Shown here: positions 56,745-64,000 of the stretch, piece by piece
How positions within the stretch are numbered: the first letter of the stretch is position 1
How the letters are laid out: the number at the start of each line of letters is the position of its first letter
The notes under the pieces: model-generated
The model's input: only the letters and a program-made list of their open reading frames with translations
Database searches by the model: none
What the model was told of the DNA's origin: nothing
Position numbers and translations under genes: made by a program
NCBI GenBank assembly: GCA_024398715.1
Contig: JAKSIP010000004.1
Span: 1 to 64,000 of the forward strand
Length of the DNA stretch: 64,000 nucleotides
Direction of reading: 5' to 3'
From: Bacteroidaceae bacterium
GTDB lineage: Bacteria > Bacteroidota > Bacteroidia > Bacteroidales > Bacteroidaceae

Positions 56745-57209
56745 ATGGCATATATGTCTGAAGAGGGCTACAATAAACTGGTAGCCGAATTACAGTATCT
56801 GGAAAATGTGCGTCGTCCGGAAATTATCCAGCAGATAGCGGAGGCGCGTGACAAAGGAGATTTGTCTGAAAATGCTGAGTACGATGCAGCCAAAGAAGCT
56901 CAGGGAATGCTGGAGGGTAAGATTGCCCAGTTGAAAATGACAATTGCGGATGCAAAACTGATTGACGAAAGCAAAATTGATACGTCAGAAGTTCAGATTC
57001 TTACCAAAGTCAAACTGCGCAACGCAAAAAGCGGTGCTGTTGTTACATATTCCATTGTTCCTGAGAGCGAGGCTGATCTGAAGCAGGGAAAGATTTCCTG
57101 CAACACTCCCATCGCAAAGGGGCTCTTGGGAAAGAAGGTCGGGGAGAATGCTGAAATTACCGTTCCCAGTGGCAAAATCATTTTTGAGGTCCTTGAAATT
57201 TCAATCTGA
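56745..57209 (+). CDS. greA: transcription elongation factor GreA
   Basis: GreA rescues backtracked RNA polymerase by stimulating transcript cleavage. The N-terminal coiled coil carries the acidic tip (ARDKGDLSENAEYDAAKEAQ, near 43-62). The C-terminal FKBP-like domain follows (SPIAKGLLGKKVGE-type, here TPIAKGLLGKKVGENAEITV). The length of 154 residues is normal. The long structured leader with an internal terminator suggests attenuation. A HIT gene follows after six bases. Confidence 0.95.
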   Translation: MAYMSEEGYNKLVAELQYLENVRRPEIIQQIAEARDKGDLSENAEYDAAKEAQGMLEGKIAQLKMTIADAKLIDESKIDTSEVQILTKVKLRNAKSGAVVTYSIVPESEADLKQGKISCNTPIAKGLLGKKVGENAEITVPSGKIIFEVLEISI

Positions 57210-57215
57210 TCCAAT

Positions 57216-57605
57216 ATGACAATTTTCAGCCGAATAATTGCAGGAGAGATTCCTTGCTATAAGATAGCCGAAAGCGAACATTGCTTTGCTTTTCTTGATA
57301 TCAACCCTATGAAGAAAGGGCATACTCTTGTCATTTCCAAGCGTGAGGATGATTATATTTTCAATCTGCCTGACAATGAATTGGCCGAGCTGCAGCTTTT
57401 TGCCAAGAAAATAGCCATTGCAATCAAAAAGGCTATTCCTTGTGCGCGTGTAGGGCAGGCTGTACTTGGTATGGAAGTTCCGCATACGCATATCCATCTT
57501 ATTCCGTTGGATACTGAAAAGGATATGTTGTTTTCCAATCCCAAATTGAAGCTCTCCAATGAGGAGTTCGAGGAAATTGCCGAATCTATCAGAAAACAGT
57601 TGTAA
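57216..57605 (+). CDS. HIT family nucleotide-binding protein
   Basis: The 129-residue protein of the histidine triad superfamily (HinT-like) carries the active-site motif HTHIHLIPL near residues 90-98 and the N-terminal IFSRIIAGEIPCYKI segment. Members hydrolyse nucleoside phosphoramidates or AMP-lysine adducts; the physiological substrate is unclear. It is probably co-transcribed with greA, a common pairing in Bacteroidota. Confidence 0.92.
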   Translation: MTIFSRIIAGEIPCYKIAESEHCFAFLDINPMKKGHTLVISKREDDYIFNLPDNELAELQLFAKKIAIAIKKAIPCARVGQAVLGMEVPHTHIHLIPLDTEKDMLFSNPKLKLSNEEFEEIAESIRKQL

Positions 57606-57637
57606 CAGACATATTAATCAACTAATAATATAAAAAG

Positions 57638-58363
57638 ATGAATTTTAGAAAACAAACTTATTTATGGGCAGTGTCTGCCTTGATGCTTGCTCTGACATCT
57701 TGCGGCAACAGCGCCAATGCCGGTGCTGAGGCTCAGGATGCTTCAAAGAGTCCTGCACTCAGTAACTATTTTGCTCCAGTTGCCAAACCGGAAGCCAAAC
57801 CTGATGCAGACGGTTTTATCCGTCGTTGGACTTTGTTGGAACCTATTGCAAAACCCAATCGCAGCAATACGGTTTTTGTTGACTCTTATTTGCGTCAGGC
57901 TTTTGTTGAGACCGAATATTTTCCCGGTCAGTTTGATGTTGTTCCAAATGACGGTGACCAGGTAACTGTTGGTGAACAGACTCTTACATGGCATCAGTTT
58001 GACAGCAAACTGTTCAATGTAAAACTTTTCCGTTTTGCTACCGGTCTTGAGAAAGAACGTTACGGCGTTCTGTTCTGGGGTGTTACAGTAATCAATTGTA
58101 CAGAAGCAATTCAGAATGTGAAATTGGCAGCAGGCTCCAATTCCGCATCCATGTGGTGGCTTAACGGTGAGGAGGTATTGCTCCTGTCAGGTGACCGCCG
58201 TATGGTTATGGACGATGGCATGTCAGCTCCTCTTACCCTCAAAAAAGGCAAGAATATTCTTCGCGTTGCCGTTATAAACGGTCCAGGTATGAGTGATTTC
58301 TGCGTACGTTTTGTAGATGAACAGGGAAATCCGGTTAAGAACATTCAGATTACTAACAATTAA
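57638..58363 (+). CDS. lipoprotein with beta-sandwich-like domain, partner of GH43-like enzyme
   Basis: The 241-residue protein has a lipobox (ALTSC, Cys22) and a low-complexity linker rich in Ala, Pro and Lys (about 24-58). A beta-rich domain follows (GVLFWGVTVINC, SASMWWLNGEEVLLL, GKNILRVAVINGPGMSDFCVRF) whose end resembles the jelly-roll modules that accompany glycoside hydrolases. It lies 14 bases before the GH43-like gene, so a surface carbohydrate-binding role is inferred. No specific family is recognised. Confidence 0.6.
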   Translation: MNFRKQTYLWAVSALMLALTSCGNSANAGAEAQDASKSPALSNYFAPVAKPEAKPDADGFIRRWTLLEPIAKPNRSNTVFVDSYLRQAFVETEYFPGQFDVVPNDGDQVTVGEQTLTWHQFDSKLFNVKLFRFATGLEKERYGVLFWGVTVINCTEAIQNVKLAAGSNSASMWWLNGEEVLLLSGDRRMVMDDGMSAPLTLKKGKNILRVAVINGPGMSDFCVRFVDEQGNPVKNIQITNN

Positions 58364-58377
58364 AAGTTATTGAAGAG

Positions 58378-59835
58378 ATGAAAAGACAAAATAGTATATT
58401 GTGCCTTTCTATGTTGGCTGCCAGTTTTTCAACTGCGGCAATTGCACAAATCGGAGCTCCGTTTATTCACGATCCTTCTACAATTGTAGAATGTGACGGT
58501 AAATATTATACATATGGTACCGGAGGCGGTGGTCTTATTTCAGAAGACGGCTGGACCTGGAATGGTGGTGCCATACGTCCGGGCGGTGGTGCCGCTCCCG
58601 ATGCAATGTTCCTTGACGGCCGTTATCTGGTTGCGTACAGTGCAACTGGCGGTGGTCTTGGCGGCGGTCATGCAGGCCGTATATTGACTATGTGGAACAA
58701 GACTATGGATCCAAACTCACCGGATTTTGAATATTCTGAGGCTATTGAAGTTGCCCATTCCGAGGTTGACGAGGATTGCGATGCTATTGATGCAGGTCTG
58801 TTCCTTGATCCTACAACTGGACGTTTGTGGTGCTGCTATGGTACATACTTCGGATTTATCCGTATAGTTGAACTTGACCGTGCAACAGGTGCGCGCAAAG
58901 AGGGCAACAAAGCAGTCAATATAGCTATTGACTGCGAGGCTACCGATATCATTTATCATAACGGATGGTATTACCTTCTGGGAACACATGGAACTTGTTG
59001 CGATGGCGCCAACTCTACATACAACATTGTAGTTGGCCGTTCAAAATCAGTAACAGGTCCTTATCTTGACAATATGGGACGTGATATGGTTAAAGGTGGC
59101 GGTAAAATGGTTATTGCTGCTCATAACCGTGTTACAGGTCCCGGTCACTTTGGACGTTTCATTGTTGACGAGGGTTGTGAGATTATGTCATGCCACTTTG
59201 AAGCTGATTTTGACCAGGGTGGCCGCAGCGTACTTGGCATCCGTCCTTTACTTTGGAAGAATGATTGGCCTGTAGCAGGTGAAAAATTCCAGGAGGGTAC
59301 TTACGAAATCGAATCTGAGCGTCGTGGATACGCACTTGAACTCGCAGTTGACTTTGTCCGTATGAACGGAGGTATGCGCGGTTTCTTTGGCCGTGGAAAT
59401 ACCCAGCCTATGGAACCGTTGAAGAACCAGACCTTGAAAGAGGTTATCGATACATGGCCGAAGGGTGATATTCCAGCCCGTATCGGTGATTATATGTTCC
59501 GTCCTCATCAGAAATGGACTATCACTGCAGCTCCGGACGGTAGCGGTTATCTTGGCGGTCCTTATTATAAGATTGTTATCGAAGGTACAAACCGCGCTCT
59601 TGCTGCCGCTGAGAATTATCAGGTAATAACAGTTCCTGAATTTACAGGTGCTCCTGAACAGCTGTGGAAGATTGAGCAGCTTATTGACGGAACATTCCGT
59701 CTTTCTCCGAAAGCCGCTCCAGGCGTTGCCGATGGCGAACAGGTTATTCTGATTTCTGCAGGTGACAGTACTCCTGCTCTTGGCAAGTACGATTTCAACA
59801 GCGACAATTCAAAGTGGAATTTCAGAAATCATTAA
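58378..59835 (+). CDS. secreted glycoside hydrolase family 43-like protein
   Basis: The 485-residue protein has a signal peptide ending AIAQ near residue 24. A five-bladed propeller-like region (about 25-300) has GAPFIHDPSTIVECDGKYYT, PDAMFLDGRYLVAYSA, DAIDAGLFLDPTTGRLW and EATDIIYHNGWYYLLG. These are the D-P-x-x-I/V and E-x-x repeats of GH43 arabinanases and xylosidases. The last 130 residues look like a ricin-type sugar-binding domain (YKIVIEGTNRALAAAENYQV ... WKIEQLIDGTFRLSPKA). No SusC/SusD genes are near, so this is not a typical polysaccharide utilisation locus. Confidence 0.8.
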   Translation: MKRQNSILCLSMLAASFSTAAIAQIGAPFIHDPSTIVECDGKYYTYGTGGGGLISEDGWTWNGGAIRPGGGAAPDAMFLDGRYLVAYSATGGGLGGGHAGRILTMWNKTMDPNSPDFEYSEAIEVAHSEVDEDCDAIDAGLFLDPTTGRLWCCYGTYFGFIRIVELDRATGARKEGNKAVNIAIDCEATDIIYHNGWYYLLGTHGTCCDGANSTYNIVVGRSKSVTGPYLDNMGRDMVKGGGKMVIAAHNRVTGPGHFGRFIVDEGCEIMSCHFEADFDQGGRSVLGIRPLLWKNDWPVAGEKFQEGTYEIESERRGYALELAVDFVRMNGGMRGFFGRGNTQPMEPLKNQTLKEVIDTWPKGDIPARIGDYMFRPHQKWTITAAPDGSGYLGGPYYKIVIEGTNRALAAAENYQVITVPEFTGAPEQLWKIEQLIDGTFRLSPKAAPGVADGEQVILISAGDSTPALGKYDFNSDNSKWNFRNH

Positions 59836-59850
59836 TTGATTTCACATAAA

Positions 59851-59884
59851 TGAAAAGGGGTGGCCTTCGAGCCACCCCTTTTTT
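59851..59884. terminator. bidirectional terminator between GH43-like gene and birA
   Basis: An 11-bp stem, AAAGGGGTGGC with GCCACCCCTTT around CTTCGA, has T-runs on both strands. It serves the two converging genes. Confidence 0.9.
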
Positions 59885-59893
59885 TGTTCCGTG

Positions 59894-60661
59894 TCAAAGA
59901 ATGAATGAAACCTCTTTGAATTCATAGCGGCGTGCCTGACCGTTCGAGTCTGTCAGCGTAATGCGGCCGGTGCGGTCAACAGAAGATATGCGTGCCATGA
60001 ATTCTCCGTCGGCATCTTTGTACCTGTGCAGTGAGCCATCGTTGCGAAACAGTATTTTCATGTAATCTGCAAAAATCTGCTCTTTTGCCGTTTCGGAATC
60101 TGTTTTCAACATTTCAAGAAATTGTGCAAACTTTGTAATTATGCTGTTCAGCAAATCGGTACAACAATACTCCGTTCCACTGATGTTGGTCATAGATATA
60201 GGATTTGAAGCGTTGCTGGTGAAAACAACTTGGTTTACATCTAGGCCAACTCCTATAATGCAGTTCTGTATGGAGGAACCGCTAAGGTCGTTCTCAATGA
60301 GTATGCCGCCCATCTTCTTCTCCTTATAATATATGTCGTTGGGCCATTTTATGCTTATGCAATCTGAATACGGTGCTCCCAGACTCTCTTTGACAGTTTC
60401 TGAAACTGCTAAAGCAATAGCTGCAGAAATAACGTACTGTTCGTGGGCTTTTATGTAAAGTGGGTGGCACAGAATGCTGAAAAGCAGATTCTTGCCGTCT
60501 TCAGACTCCCAGGAGTTCCCCTGCTGCCCCCGTCCTTTTGTCTGCTGCTTTGCAGTAATGACAGTCAAACGGTCCTGTTCCGGCTTGATTCGTGCCGAGT
60601 ATTCCTTTGCGTAATCATTGGTCGATGCCAATTTTTCTATTTGTATAATATCTGTTATCAT
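59894..60661 (-). CDS. birA: biotin--[acetyl-CoA-carboxylase] ligase
   Basis: BirA activates biotin as biotinyl-AMP and attaches it to carboxylase carrier proteins. It has STNDYAKEY, the ligase loop KGRGQQGNSW (near 42-51), the substrate segment IKWPNDIYY and KMGGILIEN. At 255 residues it lacks the N-terminal DNA-binding domain of E. coli BirA, so it is not a repressor. It stands alone on the minus strand. Confidence 0.93.
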   Translation of the reverse strand: MITDIIQIEKLASTNDYAKEYSARIKPEQDRLTVITAKQQTKGRGQQGNSWESEDGKNLLFSILCHPLYIKAHEQYVISAAIALAVSETVKESLGAPYSDCISIKWPNDIYYKEKKMGGILIENDLSGSSIQNCIIGVGLDVNQVVFTSNASNPISMTNISGTEYCCTDLLNSIITKFAQFLEMLKTDSETAKEQIFADYMKILFRNDGSLHRYKDADGEFMARISSVDRTGRITLTDSNGQARRYEFKEVSFIL

Positions 60662-60813
60662 ATCCTAAGTTCAAACACGAAACGCAATCGGGGAGAAGAA
60701 TTTGAGCCGGACGGCTTTGCCGATTGATTATGACACGAAGATACAACATTTCTCGGAAACTGGATTCTTTACATTCGAATATCCACATAAGTTTTACTTT
60801 CTGTTCATATAAT

Positions 60814-60844
60814 TTTGTAGTATCGAAAACAATTCCTATATTTG
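60814..60844 (+). promoter_or_regulatory. promoter of the DUF4160-DUF2442 pair
   Basis: TTTG (60814-60817) and TATATTTG (60837-60844) are separated by exactly 19 bp. The DUF4160 ATG is 20 bp beyond, so the leader is very short. Confidence 0.75.
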
Positions 60845-60864
60845 CAATGTAAAACACTACCATT

Positions 60865-61104
60865 ATGCCGGAAATATTCAGATTCTACGGTTTCTCGTTC
60901 TTCTTTTACAGTCGCGAGCACGAACCGATTCACGTTCACGTTGAAGGGAACAACGGATATGCAATATATGATCTGCTGGAGGCTTCTTTCGTTCTGCGCG
61001 AGAAGCAGAACATTAAAGCCAATGACATGAAGAAGATAGAAGCTGTAATAGACGAGAACAAGGATATCATAATCAAGCGGTGGAAGGAGCACTTTGAGAA
61101 GTAA
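60865..61104 (+). CDS. DUF4160 family small protein (putative toxin-antitoxin component)
   Basis: The 79-residue protein has the family pattern PEIFRFYGFSFFFYSREHEPIHVHVEGNNG near the start, an HVHV motif conserved in DUF4160, followed by a helical tail. The biochemical activity is not known to me. The next gene (DUF2442 with an HTH-like half) begins after one base. This tight small-gene pair with its own promoter is the layout of a type II toxin-antitoxin module, but that is inference from context. Confidence 0.8.
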   Translation: MPEIFRFYGFSFFFYSREHEPIHVHVEGNNGYAIYDLLEASFVLREKQNIKANDMKKIEAVIDENKDIIIKRWKEHFEK

Positions 61105-61105
61105 A

Positions 61106-61516
61106 ATGAAACTGAGCAAACTTTCTTTTGACAAAGACTTCATCTATGCACAGGATGAAAAAGGAAGGATATACAAGCAGTCCCTTCTATGGTATCCGGC
61201 ATTGATGTCGGCTACTGACCAGCAGCGTCAGAATTATTCCGTGGGCTTCGGAGGCTTTCATTGGAGGGATTTGGATGAAGATATCTCTTTCGAAAGCTTC
61301 GAATACGAGGATGCCGTTCCGTCAACTTTTCAGGAATTTTTCCTTGTCCATAAGGAAATCAATGTGGCCGAATTCGCGAAAAGGATAGGGATAAACGATA
61401 CCCTGATGCGAAACTACATCAACGGCTTCAAAAAACCTTCAAAGATGCGCGAACAGGAGATTATCAACGCCATTCATCAGATAGGCGAAGAGTATCTTGC
61501 ATTCTGCATAGTGTAA
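61106..61516 (+). CDS. DUF2442 family protein with HTH-like C-terminal half
   Basis: The 136-residue protein has an N-terminal DUF2442 part (LSFDKDFIYAQDEKGRIY, RQNYSVGFGGFHWRDLDEDI). The C-terminal half, about 85-133, reads like a Cro/C1-type helix-turn-helix (NVAEFAKRIGINDTLMRNYI). It may bind DNA and regulate its own promoter, as antitoxins do. The ATG at 61106 is used; an in-frame TTG at 61094 would overlap the DUF4160 gene. It is probably co-transcribed with DUF4160. Confidence 0.8.
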   Translation: MKLSKLSFDKDFIYAQDEKGRIYKQSLLWYPALMSATDQQRQNYSVGFGGFHWRDLDEDISFESFEYEDAVPSTFQEFFLVHKEINVAEFAKRIGINDTLMRNYINGFKKPSKMREQEIINAIHQIGEEYLAFCIV

Positions 61517-61573
61517 AACTCATTTCTCATTGGGATCCTTTCTCAAAAATTGCGTTTACAAGTTGAATTCGCA

Positions 61574-61939
61574 TCAGTTCCATAAGGGTGCAAAAAATGC
61601 ATTTTCTATGTGTTCAATATGCATTTTGTTGCCTGTTCCGGTAATTGCTATCACGTCAAATCTTATCTCCAGATCAATGCAGTACCTTTTGACATATGCG
61701 CCGGCAGCTGCAACGATACAGCGTATTTTTTGGTCTGTTATGGCATCGGTTGCATTTCCGTAGCGGTCATTTGCGCGGCGTTTGACCTCAATTATGACCA
61801 GAGTGTCTTCTTTTTTTGCTACAATGTCCAATTCCTTATGGCCGCAGTGCCAGTTGCGGTCAAGAATGGCATATCCCTTCGATTCCAGGAAATTTACCGC
61901 AATCTGTTCTCCGTCGGTCCCATATTCTTTTGCTTTCAT
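61574..61939 (-). CDS. YraN/UPF0102 family endonuclease-fold protein
   Basis: The 121-residue protein has a restriction-endonuclease-like fold with the Holliday-junction-resolvase-type core GTDGEQIAVNFLESKGYAILDRNW, ELDIVAKKEDTLVIIEVKRR (catalytic E, D and ExK). The function is still uncharacterised. The ATG at 61939 is taken because family members begin three to five residues before this core; a longer frame to 62029 runs into the rplM upstream region. Confidence 0.88.
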   Translation of the reverse strand: MKAKEYGTDGEQIAVNFLESKGYAILDRNWHCGHKELDIVAKKEDTLVIIEVKRRANDRYGNATDAITDQKIRCIVAAAGAYVKRYCIDLEIRFDVIAITGTGNKMHIEHIENAFFAPLWN

Positions 61940-62035
61940 AATATTGTCAAGACGGTTTGGATGTGTTTGTAAATGTGCGGCTAAGGTACTAAAAAATACA
62001 GACCGGAAACGAATTTCAAACAAAAACATAAAAAA

Positions 62036-62067
62036 TTTGGTGGAGAAAAAAATATGTTGTACTTTTG
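62036..62067 (+). promoter_or_regulatory. promoter of rplM-rpsI
   Basis: TTTG (62036-62039) and TACTTTTG (62060-62067) are separated by 20 bp. A leader of about 80 nt precedes rplM. Confidence 0.7.
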
Positions 62068-62155
62068 CGCGCCGATTATTATCAACCTTTGGGTATTGAA
62101 TCGTTGGGAAATGAGTCAGACTCCATTAGTTGTATTATTATTAACAATTTAAAGA

Positions 62156-62617
62156 ATGAATACTTTAAGTTACAAAACAATTTCAGCAAACAGCGCCACA
62201 GTAACAAAAGAGTGGGTTGTTGTTGATGCAAAAGACCAGGTGTTGGGTCGCTTTGCCGCTAAAGTAGCAAAATTGCTGCGTGGTAAATACAAACCAAACT
62301 TTACACCGCATGTGGATTGTGGTGATAATGTTATAGTTATCAATGCAGATAAGATTGTATTGACAGGCAAGAAAATGTCTGACAAGATTTATCTGCGCTA
62401 TACAGGCTATCCAGGTGGTCAGAGAGAAATGACTCCTGAACAGCTTCTCAAGAAACCTGAAGGTGCTGCAAGATTAATGACCAGAACTGTTAAGGGTATG
62501 CTTCCTAAGACCAAACTTGGCGATGCTATTCTGAACAATCTTTATGTTTATGCTGGTGCTGAACATCCGCACGAGGCACAGCAGCCAAAAGTAATTGATA
62601 TTAATTCATTAAGTTAA
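62156..62617 (+). CDS. rplM: 50S ribosomal protein L13
   Basis: The 153-residue protein has the L13 features WVVVDAKDQVLGRFAAKVAKLLRGK near the N-terminus and GMLPKTKLGDAILNNLYVYAGAEHPHEAQ near the C-terminus. It is an early assembly protein of the large subunit. rpsI follows after five bases, the universal L13-S9 pair. Confidence 0.97.
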   Translation: MNTLSYKTISANSATVTKEWVVVDAKDQVLGRFAAKVAKLLRGKYKPNFTPHVDCGDNVIVINADKIVLTGKKMSDKIYLRYTGYPGGQREMTPEQLLKKPEGAARLMTRTVKGMLPKTKLGDAILNNLYVYAGAEHPHEAQQPKVIDINSLS

Positions 62618-62622
62618 GCCAC

Positions 62623-63009
62623 ATGGAAACAATAAATGCGTTAGGTCGTAGAAAGAGTGCTGTTGCCCGTGTATATTTGAGCGAGGGTACCGGCAAAATC
62701 ACAATAAACAAGAAGGAACTTAATGTATATTTTCCTTCACCACTGTTGCAGTATATCGTTCTTCAGCCACTCAAGAAACTTGAAGTAGCTGAGAAGTACG
62801 ATGTAAAAGTAAATCTGGTTGGTGGCGGCTACAACGGTCAGGCAGAAGCTTTGCGTCTGGCTATTGCACGCGCTCTTGTAAAAGTAAATGCTGAGGATAA
62901 GAAGACTCTCCGTTCTGAAGGCTTCCTTACACGTGATGCACGTGCCGTTGAGCGTAAGAAACCGGGCCGTCCAAAAGCACGCCGCAGATTCCAGTTCAGC
63001 AAGCGTTAA
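62623..63009 (+). CDS. rpsI: 30S ribosomal protein S9
   Basis: The 128-residue protein begins INALGRRKSAVARVYL and ends in the conserved basic tail KKPGRPKARRRFQFSKR, which reaches the P site. It is the second gene of the L13-S9 unit. Confidence 0.97.
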   Translation: METINALGRRKSAVARVYLSEGTGKITINKKELNVYFPSPLLQYIVLQPLKKLEVAEKYDVKVNLVGGGYNGQAEALRLAIARALVKVNAEDKKTLRSEGFLTRDARAVERKKPGRPKARRRFQFSKR

Positions 63010-63028
63010 TATTTATTTTAATATTATA

Positions 63029-63098
63029 GGGTTTAGTATCTAAACTACCGGGATCTGTCTTGAAAAAGCGGCTACCCGGTGGTTGTTTTTAAAGAACG
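63029..63098 (+). promoter_or_regulatory. two hairpins between rpsI and rpsB (terminator or S2 leader)
   Basis: GTTTAG/CTAAAC around TAT (63031-63045) is followed by ACCGGG/CCCGGT around about 22 bases (63047-63080), then GGTTGTTTTT. This could end the rplM-rpsI transcript or form a control structure for rpsB-tsf. Confidence 0.45.
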
Positions 63099-63114
63099 TA
63101 AACAATTTATCAAA

Positions 63115-63954
63115 ATGTCCAGAACAAATTTTGAACAGCTTTTAGAGGTTGGCTGTCACTTTGGCCACCTGCGTAGAAAATGGAATCCTGCTATGGCTCC
63201 TTATATCTTCATGGAGCGTAACGGTATCCATATCATTGACTTGAACAAGACCGTTGAGGCCATTGACAAGGCTGCAGATGCTCTAAAGAACATGGCTTAC
63301 GAGGGCAAACGTATTCTTTTCGTTGGCACAAAGAAGCAGATTAAGGATGTGGTTGCATCCAAGGTTTCCGCTGTTGGTATGCCGTACGTTATTGAACGCT
63401 GGCCGGGTGGTATGCTCACAAACTTCCCTACAATCCGTAAGGCAGTAAAGAAGATGGCCACAATTGACAAGCTTACAAAGGATGGTACATATTCAAACCT
63501 TTCAAAGCGTGAAATTCTTCAGATTTCCCGTCAGCGTGCAAAATTGGAGAAGAATCTTGGTTCTATTGCCGATTTGAACCGTCTGCCAGGCGCTTTGTTT
63601 GTAATTGACGTATTGAAAGAGAATATTGCTGTACACGAGGCTATCCGTCTTGGTATTCCTGTATTTGCTATTGTTGATACAAATTCTGATCCTACAATCA
63701 TTGATTTCCCAATTCCTGCAAACGACGATGCAACAAAGTCTGTAGAGGTTATTCTTGATGCTTGCTGCTCTGCAATTGCAGAAGGTCTTGCCCAGCGTAA
63801 GGCAGAGAAGGTTGACGAGTCAGCAGAGGAATCAAAAGAGGAGAAGGCAGACCGTCCGCGCAGAGAACGTGTACGTAAGGTAAAACAGCAGGAAACTTCT
63901 TTGGAAGATGCTCCTAAGGCTGAGGAAAAAGCAGAGGAGGCAAAAGAAGCTTAA
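63115..63954 (+). CDS. rpsB: 30S ribosomal protein S2
   Basis: The 279-residue protein begins SRTNFEQLLEVGCHFGHLRRKWNP and contains GIHIIDLNKT, RWPGGMLTNF and DTNSDPTIIDFPIPANDDA, all typical of S2. The last 45 residues are an acidic/basic low-complexity tail (EESKEEKADRPRRERVRK), common in Bacteroidota. The ATG at 63115 matches the family start. The next gene, starting 28 bases on, should be tsf. Confidence 0.97.
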   Translation: MSRTNFEQLLEVGCHFGHLRRKWNPAMAPYIFMERNGIHIIDLNKTVEAIDKAADALKNMAYEGKRILFVGTKKQIKDVVASKVSAVGMPYVIERWPGGMLTNFPTIRKAVKKMATIDKLTKDGTYSNLSKREILQISRQRAKLEKNLGSIADLNRLPGALFVIDVLKENIAVHEAIRLGIPVFAIVDTNSDPTIIDFPIPANDDATKSVEVILDACCSAIAEGLAQRKAEKVDESAEESKEEKADRPRRERVRKVKQQETSLEDAPKAEEKAEEAKEA

Positions 63955-63982
63955 CCGATTAACTATTTAATATTGAATTATT

Positions 63983-64000
63983 ATGGCTATTTCAGTTGCT
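63983..64000 (+). CDS. tsf: start of the next gene, probably elongation factor Ts (partial)
   Basis: Only six codons (MAISVA) are in the window. The call rests on position: rpsB-tsf is a near-universal order, and EF-Ts of this phylum begins in a similar way. Confidence 0.55.

Noticed and set aside
57638-59835. A polysaccharide utilisation locus
   Set aside because: No SusC/SusD pair, regulator or second hydrolase is present within reach.

Overview
The window is about 64 kb of chromosome from a member of the Bacteroidales (phylum Bacteroidota). This rests on several things seen together: neighbourhoods typical of that order (parE-coaD-S41 peptidase; tig-clpP-clpX-recQ-guaB-two SurA/PpiC-like isomerases-OstA-like-mutL; holB-ricT), promoters of the Bacteroidota type (TTTG, about 19-21 bp, TAnnTTTG), almost no Shine-Dalgarno sequences, and a methylmalonyl-CoA mutase pair as used for propionate formation. 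I cannot assign a genus from the sequence alone.

Layout. 1-975: a tRNA gene with anticodon CAT on the minus strand, followed downstream by a dense set of tRNA-like 73-nt units, each ending in its own terminator hairpin, one of them interrupted by a small inverted-repeat element. 1049-7750: acetyltransferase-like protein, topoisomerase IV subunit B, CoaD, S41 protease and PurH on plus. 7801-11810: RicT-like PSP1 protein, DNA polymerase III delta' and an AspT-type transporter on minus. 11951-17744: methylmalonyl-CoA mutase small and large subunits, then a DUF47/Pit phosphate uptake pair. 17830-32177: a long plus-strand run for protein quality control and envelope biogenesis (trigger factor, ClpP, ClpX, RecQ, GuaB, two periplasmic isomerases, OstA-like, MutL, a small beta-barrel-like protein). 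32193-33424: TrpS (minus) and tRNA-Val (plus), divergent.

33425-33713 is a structured non-coding stretch after tRNA-Val. 33714-37901 (minus) holds a small secreted protein and an overlapping gene set of old-yellow-enzyme family protein, two short-chain dehydrogenases and dihydropteroate synthase. 38013-43861 is a complete TolC / membrane fusion lipoprotein / double-ATPase / two-permease ABC efflux operon. 43864-50359 carries MurF, the diadenylate cyclase CdaA, GroES-GroEL, purine nucleoside phosphorylase and QueA. A second S41 protease (minus) and tRNA-Asn (plus) are divergent around 52050. 52167-53079 is the largest gene-free stretch, with a 52-bp-period array of palindromic units. 53080-64000 has PNPase, a thioredoxin-fold lipoprotein, GreA, a HIT protein, a lipoprotein plus GH43-like enzyme pair, BirA, a DUF4160/DUF2442 pair, YraN, and the ribosomal genes rplM-rpsI-rpsB with the first codons of a gene that should be tsf.

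Most protein genes are ordinary core functions with short or overlapping junctions. The unusual material is non-coding and lies immediately downstream of all three tRNA genes. The array of tRNA-mimic units behind the CAT tRNA is the strongest candidate for something not described. Protein-level points of interest are the DUF4160/DUF2442 pair, the OYE-SDR-SDR-FolP operon, a thioredoxin-fold lipoprotein without a CxxC motif, and a terminator inside the greA leader.
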